From assembly GCF_001544315.1 (NCBI RefSeq), contig NZ_BCQG01000002.1, positions 62,001 to 126,000 of the forward strand: a DNA stretch of 64,000 nt, written 5' to 3'. This DNA comes from Geobacillus jurassicus NBRC 107829. GTDB lineage: Bacteria; Bacillota; Bacilli; Bacillales; Anoxybacillaceae. The notes beneath the pieces are model-generated. The model was not told the DNA's origin. It did no database searches and worked only from the letters and a program-made list of their open reading frames with translations. This document shows positions 25,762 to 34,509 of the stretch, one piece after another. Positions within the stretch are counted from its first letter, which is position 1. Each line of letters starts with the position of its first letter. The position numbers and the translations under genes are program-made.

Positions 25762-26920
25762 CTTCCCCCTCTTTCGCGTCAAAATCATCCGGATACCGCC
25801 CGCAAAGCCGCCCGAGGAGCGGATAGAGGACGATCGTTCCGGTGTCGTGTTCCACATCAGCCATGCGCCATTCTTTCAACGCCGAAAGCACCTCGCGGAC
25901 AAGCTCAGCGGACGACATGTCGCGGTACGTTTTCCCCCACCCAGCCCCATAGCGGCGGCGGCAGTCGACAAGCCAAGCGGAAAACTGCTCTGGCGTCAAC
26001 TGGATGCGGCCGTACTCATCAGGTGGAAACAACTCCAACCGCTCGCGCACCAAAGCGGCAAAATGAAGAATGATCTCCGACGTCCCTTTCTGGTCGGGAA
26101 ATACGTTGTACGGCGCCTGCCGCTCCGGCAATGTCAGCATCGCGGCGTTTTTATACAGCTCGTAATGAAACGGCGTATGCGCTTCGATATCGTCGCGCAA
26201 TCGATGGCGGAAGTTGCGCAAGTAGTAAAAATCTTGCTCGTCTCCCTCCGTCCGATACACCGCCGGGGATAAAAACAGCTTTCGATACAGGCGATGGCGC
26301 CGATAGTCTTGCGGCGCCGCTTTCCATTCCTCAGCGAGCAATTCGTCGATCGATTCATATTGCAGCAAATCTTTCGGATATGTGCGCATAAAATAACGGG
26401 CCAGCACTGGCACTTCGTACAGCGCCTCTTCCTCCACATGATGGGCGAACGCCTCAATCTCCCCGTCCATTCGGCGGATGAGCCCGATTTGTTCGGCCGT
26501 TTTCAACACACGAATGAGCGCGCGCCGGTGCGAGTAGTTCGTCCAATCGAGCGGCACGTCGCCCGGATACATGGCGCGGATTTCCTCGCATACGTCAGAA
26601 AGCAAAAACTTTTCTTCCACCGCCTTGCCTTCCAAATACGCCATCAAGCAGCAAAACAATGCATAATCAAGCGGCTCTTGAAACGTTTCGATTCCCATCC
26701 ACGGCTCGGGATCAGCTGGGATTTTCTCCAGTTTGGCGAAATAGCGGTGGACGATGAGCCGATAGCCGAACTTTTCCTCAACGTATCGCTTGAGCACATG
26801 TTCACGCTCGCGGACGAGCTGGTACAGCTCCGGCTCTTTGTCACGAACGATCCAAAACTGTTCAAACAGCGCGGCGAGCGCTTCTTTCGCTTTGTCGTCA
26901 AACGCCGACTCCACGCTCAT
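25718..26920 (-). CDS. jetB: Wadjet JetB (DUF2398/TIGR02678)
   Basis: Predicted 400 residues; the ATG at 26920 overlaps the jetA stop as ATGA. The sequence is mostly helical with winged-helix-like stretches and a distinctive QDFYYLRNFRHRLRDDIE segment. It matches my memory of TIGR02678 proteins in the conserved four-gene operon. It would act as the kite-type (MukE-like) subunit bridging JetA and the JetC heads. The assignment depends chiefly on gene order and neighbours. Confidence 0.85.
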   Translation of the reverse strand: MSVESAFDDKAKEALAALFEQFWIVRDKEPELYQLVREREHVLKRYVEEKFGYRLIVHRYFAKLEKIPADPEPWMGIETFQEPLDYALFCCLMAYLEGKAVEEKFLLSDVCEEIRAMYPGDVPLDWTNYSHRRALIRVLKTAEQIGLIRRMDGEIEAFAHHVEEEALYEVPVLARYFMRTYPKDLLQYESIDELLAEEWKAAPQDYRRHRLYRKLFLSPAVYRTEGDEQDFYYLRNFRHRLRDDIEAHTPFHYELYKNAAMLTLPERQAPYNVFPDQKGTSEIILHFAALVRERLELFPPDEYGRIQLTPEQFSAWLVDCRRRYGAGWGKTYRDMSSAELVREVLSALKEWRMADVEHDTGTIVLYPLLGRLCGRYPDDFDAKEGEDDGQSVGAPSRRAD

Positions 26921-28407
26921 TCCCCTCCCGAAAGCAAGCGAATTTCATAGTTGGGCATCACGAGTTCCCCGTCTTCCGCACGAAGGCAAACCGTGCCTTC
27001 ACGTGGAATGACGTTCACTTTCCAACCGTTTTCCGTCTTCACCGTTTGTCCCTCGCGCCCCATCGCCTTGGCGATCCAGCTAAGCAACGTTTTCCGCACA
27101 TATGGGGTCACCTCTGGAAGCTCGGCGAGCACGATTTTTCCATCGGTCACAAGCTGCTTCAGCTCGGCTTCCTCGCGTGCTTTTTCTTCCAAATAGCGAA
27201 GGCGCGCTTCTTCTTTTTCCCGTTCTTTCTCTTCAATCGCCTGCGGCTTTTTCTTTTCCCCATAATGGCGGACGCGCGGTTTTGTCACCCATTCGGCTGG
27301 CAGCTCGTCCCACACGTCGCGGTATATATTGTCGGTCGCCCCCGTATCGGCGACGAGATGTTTCGTATGGAAACAGCCGAACACAACCGCCGACAGGCAA
27401 TGCGCCTCTTCGATCGAAGAAAGCCGCGAGAACCAGCGCGCCAAATGCAAGTAGTCGCCCTTGCGGCTGCGGAAATGGTGATGCCGCTCGCCAAGCCGCT
27501 GCACGACGCGCGTCAGGCGGCGAATCGCCTCGTTCGTCTGATATTGCAAAAACGAAAGCTCGCTCTCGCGCCCGTCACGGCCTAAAAACCATTCGCGCAG
27601 ACTTCGCCACGTCTCCCGCTTCTCCTCGATGAGTTCGGCACGCGACGGCAATGCATCGGCAAAACGCGGGATGGAGCGCTCATAGTCGACAACATGCTCG
27701 ATGAATCGGTGAATCCCGTCTTCCGGCAGGTCTTCGAGCAATTGTTCAATTTGCATCGACGTTTTTTGCAAGGCGACGATAAAATCGCGCAAATAGGCGG
27801 TAAACTGCTCCTTATAGACGAGAAACGACTCTGAGGTCATTCGCTCTTCCAAGTTTTCGCTATGCAAATAAGCGATATAGTCGGCTGAGTTTTGAATGAT
27901 TTTCTTGAAATAATCGAACGTCTCTTCCCATACTTGATGCATTTCGTCCGGTTTTTCTTGAAAATCAGAAGCGATGATCGTTTCGATGCGGGAAAGGGAG
28001 GCATACAAGCGGTCAAACCGCGTTTTCTCCAGCGACCCCCCAAACGAATCCCCAAGCTGCTCGAGCGTGCGGATCATCCGTTCGATTTCAACCGTATACG
28101 GGCTGCACTGATAGCGAAACCGCTTTTTCTTAAACTCTTCTATCGTCCGCACATGAGAGGTCTCTTGGCGGGCGATCAAGTTGTTCCATTTGACGAGCTG
28201 GTCGAGGTCTTGTTGCAGCTCCTCCTCGGTGTAATCGGCAAATTCCTCGTGCTGCTTTAAAAAGGCGTACACTTCTTCCGGAAACAAATATTGCCGCATC
28301 CGCTCGTGCTGAATGTAGAAATAGCGCAAAATCGCCCGGTAGCGGTGCGCGTTTTCGGTCGATAAATATTTTGTTTCGACAATGGGCTTCAACCATGAGG
28401 CGTCCAT
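26917..28407 (-). CDS. jetA: Wadjet JetA (DUF2397/TIGR02677)
   Basis: About 496 residues from ATG at 28407; GGTGGACGGAG precedes it, and the longer frame to 28458 begins with an implausible basic stretch. The N-terminus (LKPIVETKYLSTENAHRYRAI) then YFYIQHERMRQYLFPEEV is typical of DUF2397. A lysine/glutamate-rich segment near residue 390 separates it from a C-terminal domain. In Wadjet, JetA is the kleisin-like (MukF-like) subunit. It is first in the jetABCD operon and divergent from the coiled-coil repeat gene; the promoter should lie between 28408 and 28551 but no clear box is seen. Confidence 0.87.
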   Translation of the reverse strand: MDASWLKPIVETKYLSTENAHRYRAILRYFYIQHERMRQYLFPEEVYAFLKQHEEFADYTEEELQQDLDQLVKWNNLIARQETSHVRTIEEFKKKRFRYQCSPYTVEIERMIRTLEQLGDSFGGSLEKTRFDRLYASLSRIETIIASDFQEKPDEMHQVWEETFDYFKKIIQNSADYIAYLHSENLEERMTSESFLVYKEQFTAYLRDFIVALQKTSMQIEQLLEDLPEDGIHRFIEHVVDYERSIPRFADALPSRAELIEEKRETWRSLREWFLGRDGRESELSFLQYQTNEAIRRLTRVVQRLGERHHHFRSRKGDYLHLARWFSRLSSIEEAHCLSAVVFGCFHTKHLVADTGATDNIYRDVWDELPAEWVTKPRVRHYGEKKKPQAIEEKEREKEEARLRYLEEKAREEAELKQLVTDGKIVLAELPEVTPYVRKTLLSWIAKAMGREGQTVKTENGWKVNVIPREGTVCLRAEDGELVMPNYEIRLLSGGE

Positions 28408-28551
28408 CTCCGTCCACCTTCGCTTCCGTTTTTTCCTATGTCTATTGTAACGATTCATCCCGCTCTTTTTCTAGCCAAAACCATTTTCCTATTTTTTCTC
28501 GCCATCGGTGCGCGTTTTTTGTAAAATAGAGGCGAAAAGGAGGTGAAACAA

Positions 28552-29409
28552 ATGGAGGCGTTGCTAAGAGAAATTTTGCATGAAGTGAAAGCGACGCGCG
28601 TGGCGGTCGAGTCGCTCGAGCAGCGAGTTGGCGCCTTGGAGGGGCAAGTGGCCAATCTCAATGAACGAACGGGCGCTCTTGAAGTGCAAGTGGCCAACCT
28701 TAATGAACGAACGGGCGCCCTTGAAGTGCAAGTGGCCAATCTCAATGAACGAACGGGCGCCCTTGAAGTGCAAGTGGCCAACCTTAATGAACGAACGGGC
28801 GCTCTCGAAGCGCAAATGGCCCAGCTCAATGAGCGAACGAGCGCCCTTGAGCACCAAGTCACTCAGCTGAACGAGCGGACAAGCAACCTTGAGCACCAAG
28901 TCGCTCAGCTGAATGAGCGCATGGGCTCTGTTGAACACCAAGTCGTCCAATTGAACGAGCGCATGGGCACCGTGGAACATCAAGCCGCCCAATTGAATGA
29001 GCGCATGGGCACCGTGGAACATCAAGCCGCCCAATTGAATGAGCGCATGGGCACTGTCGAACATCAAGTCACCCAGTTGAATGAGCGCATGGACTCTGTT
29101 GAACGTCAAGTCGCTCAGTTGAACGAGCAGACAAACACCCTTGAACAACGAATCGACCTGCTTTATGAGCGCACGAACGAAACGAAGGCGATTGCGGAAG
29201 CGCTCCGCCACGGGCAAGAAGTGCTGGCCGCAAAATACGAGGCGATGGCCCACGATCTTCACCATATGAAAGGCGACCTCACCCATATCACATCCATCTT
29301 GGAAGAAAAAGTGCTGCCTGCCCTCGCCGAACATGAAGCGGGATTGCATGTTTTAAACGCCCGCGTCTTCAAAACGGAAAGCGCCCTTCATCGCCTTGTT
29401 CATGCGTAA
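28552..29409 (+). CDS. Coiled-coil protein built of 14-residue tandem repeats
   Basis: Predicted 285 residues from ATG at 28552, with AAAAGGAGG upstream (the GTG at 28543 overlaps that site). After a 33-residue head come about 12 repeats of a 14-residue unit, consensus QLNERxGxLEHQVA, i.e. two heptads each, predicting one long parallel coiled coil. The first four units are nearly identical at DNA level (42 bp), so copy number may vary between strains. The C-terminal 110 residues (KAIAEALRHGQEVLAAKY onward) are not repetitive. No signal peptide or membrane segment is seen. A shorter protein of similar design lies at 42262-42825. Function unknown. Confidence 0.8.
   Translation: MEALLREILHEVKATRVAVESLEQRVGALEGQVANLNERTGALEVQVANLNERTGALEVQVANLNERTGALEVQVANLNERTGALEAQMAQLNERTSALEHQVTQLNERTSNLEHQVAQLNERMGSVEHQVVQLNERMGTVEHQAAQLNERMGTVEHQAAQLNERMGTVEHQVTQLNERMDSVERQVAQLNEQTNTLEQRIDLLYERTNETKAIAEALRHGQEVLAAKYEAMAHDLHHMKGDLTHITSILEEKVLPALAEHEAGLHVLNARVFKTESALHRLVHA
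28651..29154 (+). repeat. Tandem 42-bp repeats inside the coiled-coil gene
   Basis: About twelve in-frame 42-bp units. Units 1-4 encode the same 14 residues, apart from the last, with a few silent changes; later units are more diverged, suggesting recent expansion at the 5' side. Confidence 0.85.
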
Positions 29410-29455
29410 CGCGTTCCCCACAGAGAAATGTTCAACACCTATTCCCTTTTCACTA

Positions 29456-29479
29456 GGCAGCCGTAGGCTGCCGTTTTTT
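29456..29479 (+). terminator. Terminator after the coiled-coil gene
   Basis: GGCAGCC (29456-29462) and GGCTGCC (29466-29472) form a 7-bp stem with a GTA loop, followed by GTTTTTT. Confidence 0.8.
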
Positions 29480-29834
29480 ATGCGAAGCCCACGGAACCAT
29501 TGGCCTTATCATAAACGTTGAATGACACAACCACGCCTCTCGTCGTTAATGGCGCTCATGGAGAAAGAAAAAACACCTGTTCGAACATCTCGAATTCGGA
29601 GTATTCGGGAGGATTCGAAAGCATTCCGGAGCATTTTTCAGCATCGGAAAGGAGAGAGCGTTCATCGCCGTGAGAGAAAGCGACAGGCAACGATATCGAC
29701 CGATACCAAATTTGCCAGCTGTGCCCAAATTACGGTATCCTTTGTTTGCGACGCTTTTTCATCCCCTCCGCGTCCTTTTGCCGCCTTTTCTTTTTTTCAT
29801 CCCCCCTTATGACACTAACGGAAAAAGGAGGAAA
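29480..29834. other. Intergenic region before the ABC importer
   Basis: About 350 bp without a convincing gene. Frames on both strands lack ribosome binding sites and recognisable protein. It should hold the promoter of the OpuC-like operon, but I could not identify a clear -35/-10 pair or operator. Confidence 0.4.
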
Positions 29835-29837
29835 ATG

Positions 29838-30740
29838 GTGTTGCGAAAATGGTTCATGTCTTTGCTCGCTGTCGGGCTTGTTTTCGGATTGGCAGCCTGC
29901 AGCGGAGAAAGTGATGCGAAAGGGAAAATCGTGATTACTGGAAAGAAGTTTACCGAGCAAGTCATTTTGACGCATTTGCTGGCGGAGTATGTGAAAGCCA
30001 ACACGGATTTGGATGTTGAGGTGAAAGACAGTTTAGGCGGCGCGTTTATGCTCCAGCAAGCCATCGAAAACGGGGATGTCGACATGTATGTCGAATACAC
30101 GGGGACTGGGTATTTGAACATTTTAAAACAGCCGTACGATCCCGCAAAGACGCCCGAACAAATTTACAACGAAACGAAGAAACTATATAAGGAAAAATAC
30201 AACATCGCTTGGCTCAAACCACTCGGATTTAACAACACGTATGCGTTGGCGATGAGAAGAGACCTCGCCGAAAAGCTCGGGGTGAAAACGTACTCCGACT
30301 TGGTCAAGCATTCGTCCTCCCTCACGTTCGGGTCGGACGCCGAGTTTTTTGAGCGAAGCGACGGCTATGACGGGCTTGTCGATACGTACGGATTTCACTT
30401 CAAAAAAACGGTCAATATCGACCCGGACTTGCAATACGAAGCGGCGAAAAACGGCGAGATTGACGTCATCACCGCCTACACGACCGATGCCCGCATTAAA
30501 AAATATGATCTTGTTGTATTAAAAGATGATAAACATTACTTCCCGCCGTACCACGCTGTGCCGATCATCCGCCAAGAGGTGCTCGATGCCAACCCAGGAC
30601 TGGAAGAAAAACTGAACAAACTGACCAACATTTTGACCGATGAAAAAATGATGAAATTAAACGGCGAAGTCAACTTGGAAGGAAAGCAGCCGCGCGAGGT
30701 GGCGATTGACTTCTTGAAGAAGGAAGGACTGATTGACTAG
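29838..30740 (+). CDS. opuCC: OpuC-type osmoprotectant ABC transporter, substrate-binding lipoprotein
   Basis: About 300 residues; AAGGAGG at 29825-29831 suits the GTG at 29838 or TTG at 29841 better than the ATG at 29835. A lipoprotein signal peptide ends in LAAC, so the mature protein is tethered to the outer face of the membrane. The mature N-terminus KIVITGKKFTEQVILTHLLA and then DMYVEYTGTGYLNIL are hallmarks of the OpuAC/OsmX (QAT) family of glycine betaine, carnitine and choline binders. The ATPase and permease genes follow on the same strand. The exact ligand cannot be told from sequence. Confidence 0.88.
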   Translation: MLRKWFMSLLAVGLVFGLAACSGESDAKGKIVITGKKFTEQVILTHLLAEYVKANTDLDVEVKDSLGGAFMLQQAIENGDVDMYVEYTGTGYLNILKQPYDPAKTPEQIYNETKKLYKEKYNIAWLKPLGFNNTYALAMRRDLAEKLGVKTYSDLVKHSSSLTFGSDAEFFERSDGYDGLVDTYGFHFKKTVNIDPDLQYEAAKNGEIDVITAYTTDARIKKYDLVVLKDDKHYFPPYHAVPIIRQEVLDANPGLEEKLNKLTNILTDEKMMKLNGEVNLEGKQPREVAIDFLKKEGLID

Positions 30741-30756
30741 AAAGCGAGGAATGCCC

Positions 30757-31884
30757 ATGATTCGCTTTGAAAACGTGACGAAACAGTATGAAGACGGGTT
30801 TGTCGCCTTAAAAAATATCAATCTTGACATCCGCAAGAGGGAGCTTGTTGCCTTGATTGGGCCGAGCGGGTGCGGAAAAACGACGACAATGCGGATGATC
30901 AACCGGTTGATCGAGCCGACATCGGGCAAAGTGTATATCGACGGGCAAGACATTTCCGAGCTTGACCCGGTCGAACTGCGGCGCAACATCGGCTATGTCA
31001 TCCAGCAAATCGGCTTGTTTCCGCACATGACGATCGCGGAAAACATCGCCCTCGTGCCGAAGCTGAAAAAATGGGAAAAACACGCCTATGAAAAACGGGT
31101 TGACGAACTGCTCGAGCTCGTCGGGTTAGACCCTTCGACGTTCAAGCACCGCTATCCATCGGAGCTCAGCGGCGGTCAGCAGCAGCGCGTCGGCGTCGTC
31201 CGCGCCTTGGCCGCCGAGCCGGATATCATTTTAATGGATGAGCCGTTCAGCGCCTTGGACCCGATCAGCCGCGAGCAGCTGCAAGATGACATCGTCCGCC
31301 TGCAAGAGGAAATCCACAAAACGATCGTCTTTGTCACCCACGATATGGATGAGGCGATTAAAATCGCTGATCGGATCGCGCTCATGAAAGACGGGGAAAT
31401 CATCCAGTTCGCCACACCCGACCAAATGCTTCGGCGGCCAGCGAACTCGTTTGTGCGCGAGTTTATTGGGGAAAACCGATTGCTTACAAAGCAGACGGCC
31501 GTGCCGACGGCGGAAGATTTAATGTCGGCGGATGTCGCGACCATCTCCCCGCGGCGCGGCTTGGCCGAAGCGTTCCGATTGATGAAAGCGAGAAAAGTAG
31601 ATAGTTTGGTCGTTGTCGATAAAAAGCAAGCCTTTCTCGGCATCGTCACGCTGAAACAAATCGAACAGCGCTATAATGAAGAGCATTTGTTAGTCGCCGA
31701 CATCGCCGATTACGATGTGACAACATTGGCGAAAGAAGCGGACGTCACGAACGTCGCCGCCTTGTTTCAAAACCCGGATGTGCGCATTATCCCGGTGTTG
31801 GACGGCGACCGACTTGTCGGCGGGATTACACGCTCGAGCATGATGCGGGCGCTCGCTGAGTGGACGTTCCAGCAGCGCGCGTAA
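30757..31884 (+). CDS. opuCA: OpuC-type osmoprotectant ABC transporter, ATPase with CBS domains
   Basis: Predicted 375 residues from ATG at 30757 (GCGAGGA upstream; ATG at 30751 is possible). Walker A GPSGCGKTT (about residues 36-44), Q-loop, signature LSGGQQQRVGV and Walker B IILMDEPFSALDP are all intact. The C-terminal region from about residue 250 holds two CBS repeats (LMSADVATISPRRGLAEAF and VADIADYDVTTLAKEADV), which in OpuA/OpuC sense ionic strength. It is 16 nt downstream of the binding-protein gene. It energises uptake of compatible solutes under osmotic stress. Confidence 0.92.
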   Translation: MIRFENVTKQYEDGFVALKNINLDIRKRELVALIGPSGCGKTTTMRMINRLIEPTSGKVYIDGQDISELDPVELRRNIGYVIQQIGLFPHMTIAENIALVPKLKKWEKHAYEKRVDELLELVGLDPSTFKHRYPSELSGGQQQRVGVVRALAAEPDIILMDEPFSALDPISREQLQDDIVRLQEEIHKTIVFVTHDMDEAIKIADRIALMKDGEIIQFATPDQMLRRPANSFVREFIGENRLLTKQTAVPTAEDLMSADVATISPRRGLAEAFRLMKARKVDSLVVVDKKQAFLGIVTLKQIEQRYNEEHLLVADIADYDVTTLAKEADVTNVAALFQNPDVRIIPVLDGDRLVGGITRSSMMRALAEWTFQQRA

Positions 31885-32045
31885 GGAACAGCGGGCAAAT
31901 AGCCGGTGGAAACACCGTGCCGCTGCCTGGTGCTAGGAACTTGGCTCGGCCGCGGCTCCTTTCAAAAAGACGGCCCGTCTGCCGACAGGAATCGGCCGTT
32001 GGCGAAAATGAACCTTATCCATCTTTCGTCCTCAATCCATGACTA

Positions 32046-32076
32046 AGCGGCGGCTAAGCGCTGCCGCTTTTTCCGC
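32046..32076 (+). terminator. Possible attenuating hairpin between opuCA and the permease gene
   Basis: AGCGGCGGC and GCTGCCGCT can form an imperfect stem followed by TTTTT. It sits in a 206-nt gap inside the operon, about 15 nt before the permease start, so it may weaken permease expression or mark a separate transcription unit. Confidence 0.45.
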
Positions 32077-32090
32077 CAAGGAGGGATACA

Positions 32091-32720
32091 ATGGAGTTAT
32101 TACAAACGTTTATCGAACGAAAAGAAGAAATTTGGATCGCCTTTCAAGAGCATGTGCTGCTATCGGCCATTGCCATGGGCATCGCGATTGCCGTCGCCGT
32201 ACCGCTTGGCGTCGTTTTGACGCGCTGCCGGAAGCTCGCCGAGCCGATCATCGGCGTCGCCGCCATCATTCAAACGATTCCGAGCTTGGCCTTGCTTGGG
32301 TTTATGCTTCCGATTTTCGGCATCGGCAAACTGCCGGCGATCATCGCCTTGACGCTGTACGCCCTGTTGCCGATTTTGCGCAATACGTATACCGGCATTC
32401 TCGGCGTCGATCCGGCGCTTGTGGACGCTGGATGGGGGATGGGGATGACATCGCGACAAATTTTATGGATGGTCGAGCTTCCTCTCTCGCTCCCGGTGAT
32501 CATGGCCGGCGTGCGCACGGCGACGGTGCTGACAATCGGCGTCGCCGCGTTGGCGACATTCATCGGCGCCGGTGGGCTTGGCGACTTGATCGACCGCGGC
32601 TTGCGCATCGCCGACAAAAACTTGATTTTAGCCGGCGCCATCCCCGCTGCGATATTAGCGATTTTGTTTGACTGGCTGCTGCGCAAAGTCGAAAAGAAAG
32701 TGACGCCGAAAGGACTGTAA
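32091..32720 (+). CDS. opuCB: OpuC-type osmoprotectant ABC transporter, permease
   Basis: Predicted 209 residues from ATG at 32091, with AAGGAGGGATACA upstream. About five to six hydrophobic segments and the BPD_transp_1 coupling loop (VDAGWGMGMTSRQILWMVELPLSLP) are present. The length and sequence match OpuCB/OpuBB/YehW-type permeases. Classical OpuC has two different permeases (CB and CD); only this one is present, so it probably acts as a homodimer, or a second gene lies elsewhere. Confidence 0.9.
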   Translation: MELLQTFIERKEEIWIAFQEHVLLSAIAMGIAIAVAVPLGVVLTRCRKLAEPIIGVAAIIQTIPSLALLGFMLPIFGIGKLPAIIALTLYALLPILRNTYTGILGVDPALVDAGWGMGMTSRQILWMVELPLSLPVIMAGVRTATVLTIGVAALATFIGAGGLGDLIDRGLRIADKNLILAGAIPAAILAILFDWLLRKVEKKVTPKGL

Positions 32721-33141
32721 ACGATCCGTGAGCGTCGACTCCTAATTCGAAACACATACCGCCTCACAGCCCACAAACACGACCGCGCTTACGCAAAATG
32801 TTCTATGATTAAAAACAACTTGAAGAAGGTGTCCCCAAACGATCAGGACATCTTCTTTTCTCTGTGAAAATTACCTTTTAGGTCAGCCCCCTTGGCCGCT
32901 GACAAAGCGACCCTCACCGTCTTCCAAAAACAGCGGCTTGTTCGTGATGATTCATCAAAAGAGGCCAGCTTGGGTCAATAGAACGGACGACTAAGACACT
33001 CTACGTAACGCTTTTACCCGATCAGAAACGGCGGCCAACGGAATGGGGCCATCACCCAAACGGCTCAGCAACGAGTCGTTCCAAGCAAAACCTTTTTCCA
33101 ATTTTGTCCACACCCTCTCACGCTTGTGTTCTGAGATCGGA
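32721..33141. other. Intergenic region with one terminator and possible decayed coding DNA
   Basis: A hairpin (AAGAAGGTGTCC with GGACATCTTCTTTTC, about 32821-32861) probably ends the importer operon. The rest has no intact frame; on the minus strand about 33000-33130 reads like protein for some 40 codons and then breaks, suggesting a remnant that I cannot name. Confidence 0.4.
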
Positions 33142-33795
33142 TTATTTTGAACGCAGCGTTGTCATACCTGTGATGACCCCTTCGTTCATGGAATACACAT
33201 GATGGCATAGCGACTCGATATCTACTTTGTGGTGAGACGTCAACAAAATGGTGCAGCCTCTTTCGTTTTCTTCCCTGATAATCTCATACACTTGGTCTAC
33301 CGATTTTTCATCCAACCCATTCATCGGTTCATCGAGCAACATGAGTTGCGGCTTCTCCATCATGCACTGCGCGATGGCCAGCCTTTGTCTCATTCCGAGA
33401 GAATACGCCTTCACCGGCCTTTTATCACGCGGATCTAGACCCACCCGTTCGATTGCTTCTTCCACCTCACGCTTGCCGATTTTGTTTTGAATCATGGCTA
33501 AAAAATGTAAATTATCGAATCCTGAGTATTGCTCAAGGAAACCCGGTTTTTCCAACAAAACAGCAATATCGCTCGGAAACGATACGTCTTGATGCAACGT
33601 CTGCCCAAATACCGTCACTGTGCCGCTGGACGGTTTGACAAGTCCGCTTATGACTCGAAATAACATCGTTTTCCCCGATCCGTTCGGCCCGACGAATCCA
33701 TAAATCTTTCCTTTCTCCAACTCTAAGTTGATATTGCGCAAAACTTCCCTTGCTTTTATCGTTTTCGAAACATTGGACAAAACGACTGCCTTCAT
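33142..33795 (-). CDS. ABC transporter ATP-binding protein
   Basis: Predicted 217 residues. Walker A is GPNGSGKTM (near residue 37), the signature is the short form YSLGMRQRLAIAQ and Walker B is LMLLDEPMNGLD. The second half of the signature and the small size are typical of the bacitracin/lantibiotic-exporter class (CcmA/BcrA-like) of ABC-2 type ATPases. It is last in an operon of three membrane-protein genes and probably powers them. The 12-nt gap to the upstream gene supports co-expression. Confidence 0.9.
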   Translation of the reverse strand: MKAVVLSNVSKTIKAREVLRNINLELEKGKIYGFVGPNGSGKTMLFRVISGLVKPSSGTVTVFGQTLHQDVSFPSDIAVLLEKPGFLEQYSGFDNLHFLAMIQNKIGKREVEEAIERVGLDPRDKRPVKAYSLGMRQRLAIAQCMMEKPQLMLLDEPMNGLDEKSVDQVYEIIREENERGCTILLTSHHKVDIESLCHHVYSMNEGVITGMTTLRSK

Positions 33796-33807
33796 GTCAA
33801 AAACCTC

Positions 33808-34509
33808 CTAAATATAATCCGCGTTCTTCACTCTCTTGATCGTCCAATACCCGAACGCAATGATTGACAAGAGTTCCACGATCAAGGCAGACCACCATAT
33901 CGAACTGCTCCGCACAAGATCCACCATGCTGTAGTACAAAGGAACAAAAGGCATCGGCATCTTGACACCCACAAAAAACAAAGCGAGAATGACGGCATTC
34001 GCTACATGATGGTTGGCATACACGTTCAACAACATCCACAAACCGGCATGCCAATATAAATTCACGGCGATGCCAATGAACATGAGCACCAGCGAACGGT
34101 CAAACGAAAACGACATATGCGCCACAAAAAGGCCGAAGCCGCCAGCGATCAAAAACACCGACAAGACATATCCCAATGTAAACAGGGCCCCTGCCAGCAG
34201 CCTAGCCATTGTATATGACGTCGCATCCCTCAACACAAGGAACAGTTTATGCTCAAAATATTTATCCCGTTTTTTCCAAACGATTTGGAGCAACACGATA
34301 TAGCCGAAACAAATCATCAACCAATACATCCAATTGGAAAACGTCACCGCTCCAAATAAGCGGGCGAACAACTCCGATAGGCGTTGGGAAGAAAACGCCT
34401 CTGACCGACTGGACATCATAGCGCCCAACAGTGGAAACAGGAGGCAGGTGATGAAAATTCTTTTAGCATCGATTTTGATCAGGGTAAACTCCAAATCCAT
34501 CGGCTTCAT
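33808..34509 (-). CDS. ABC-2 type membrane protein, six helices
   Basis: Predicted 233 residues from ATG at 34509, overlapping the previous stop (ATGA). About six hydrophobic segments with a pattern like small ABC-2 permeases. Sequence family not recognised. It is one of three membrane proteins that share one ATPase here. Confidence 0.7.
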   Translation of the reverse strand: MKPMDLEFTLIKIDAKRIFITCLLFPLLGAMMSSRSEAFSSQRLSELFARLFGAVTFSNWMYWLMICFGYIVLLQIVWKKRDKYFEHKLFLVLRDATSYTMARLLAGALFTLGYVLSVFLIAGGFGLFVAHMSFSFDRSLVLMFIGIAVNLYWHAGLWMLLNVYANHHVANAVILALFFVGVKMPMPFVPLYYSMVDLVRSSSIWWSALIVELLSIIAFGYWTIKRVKNADYI

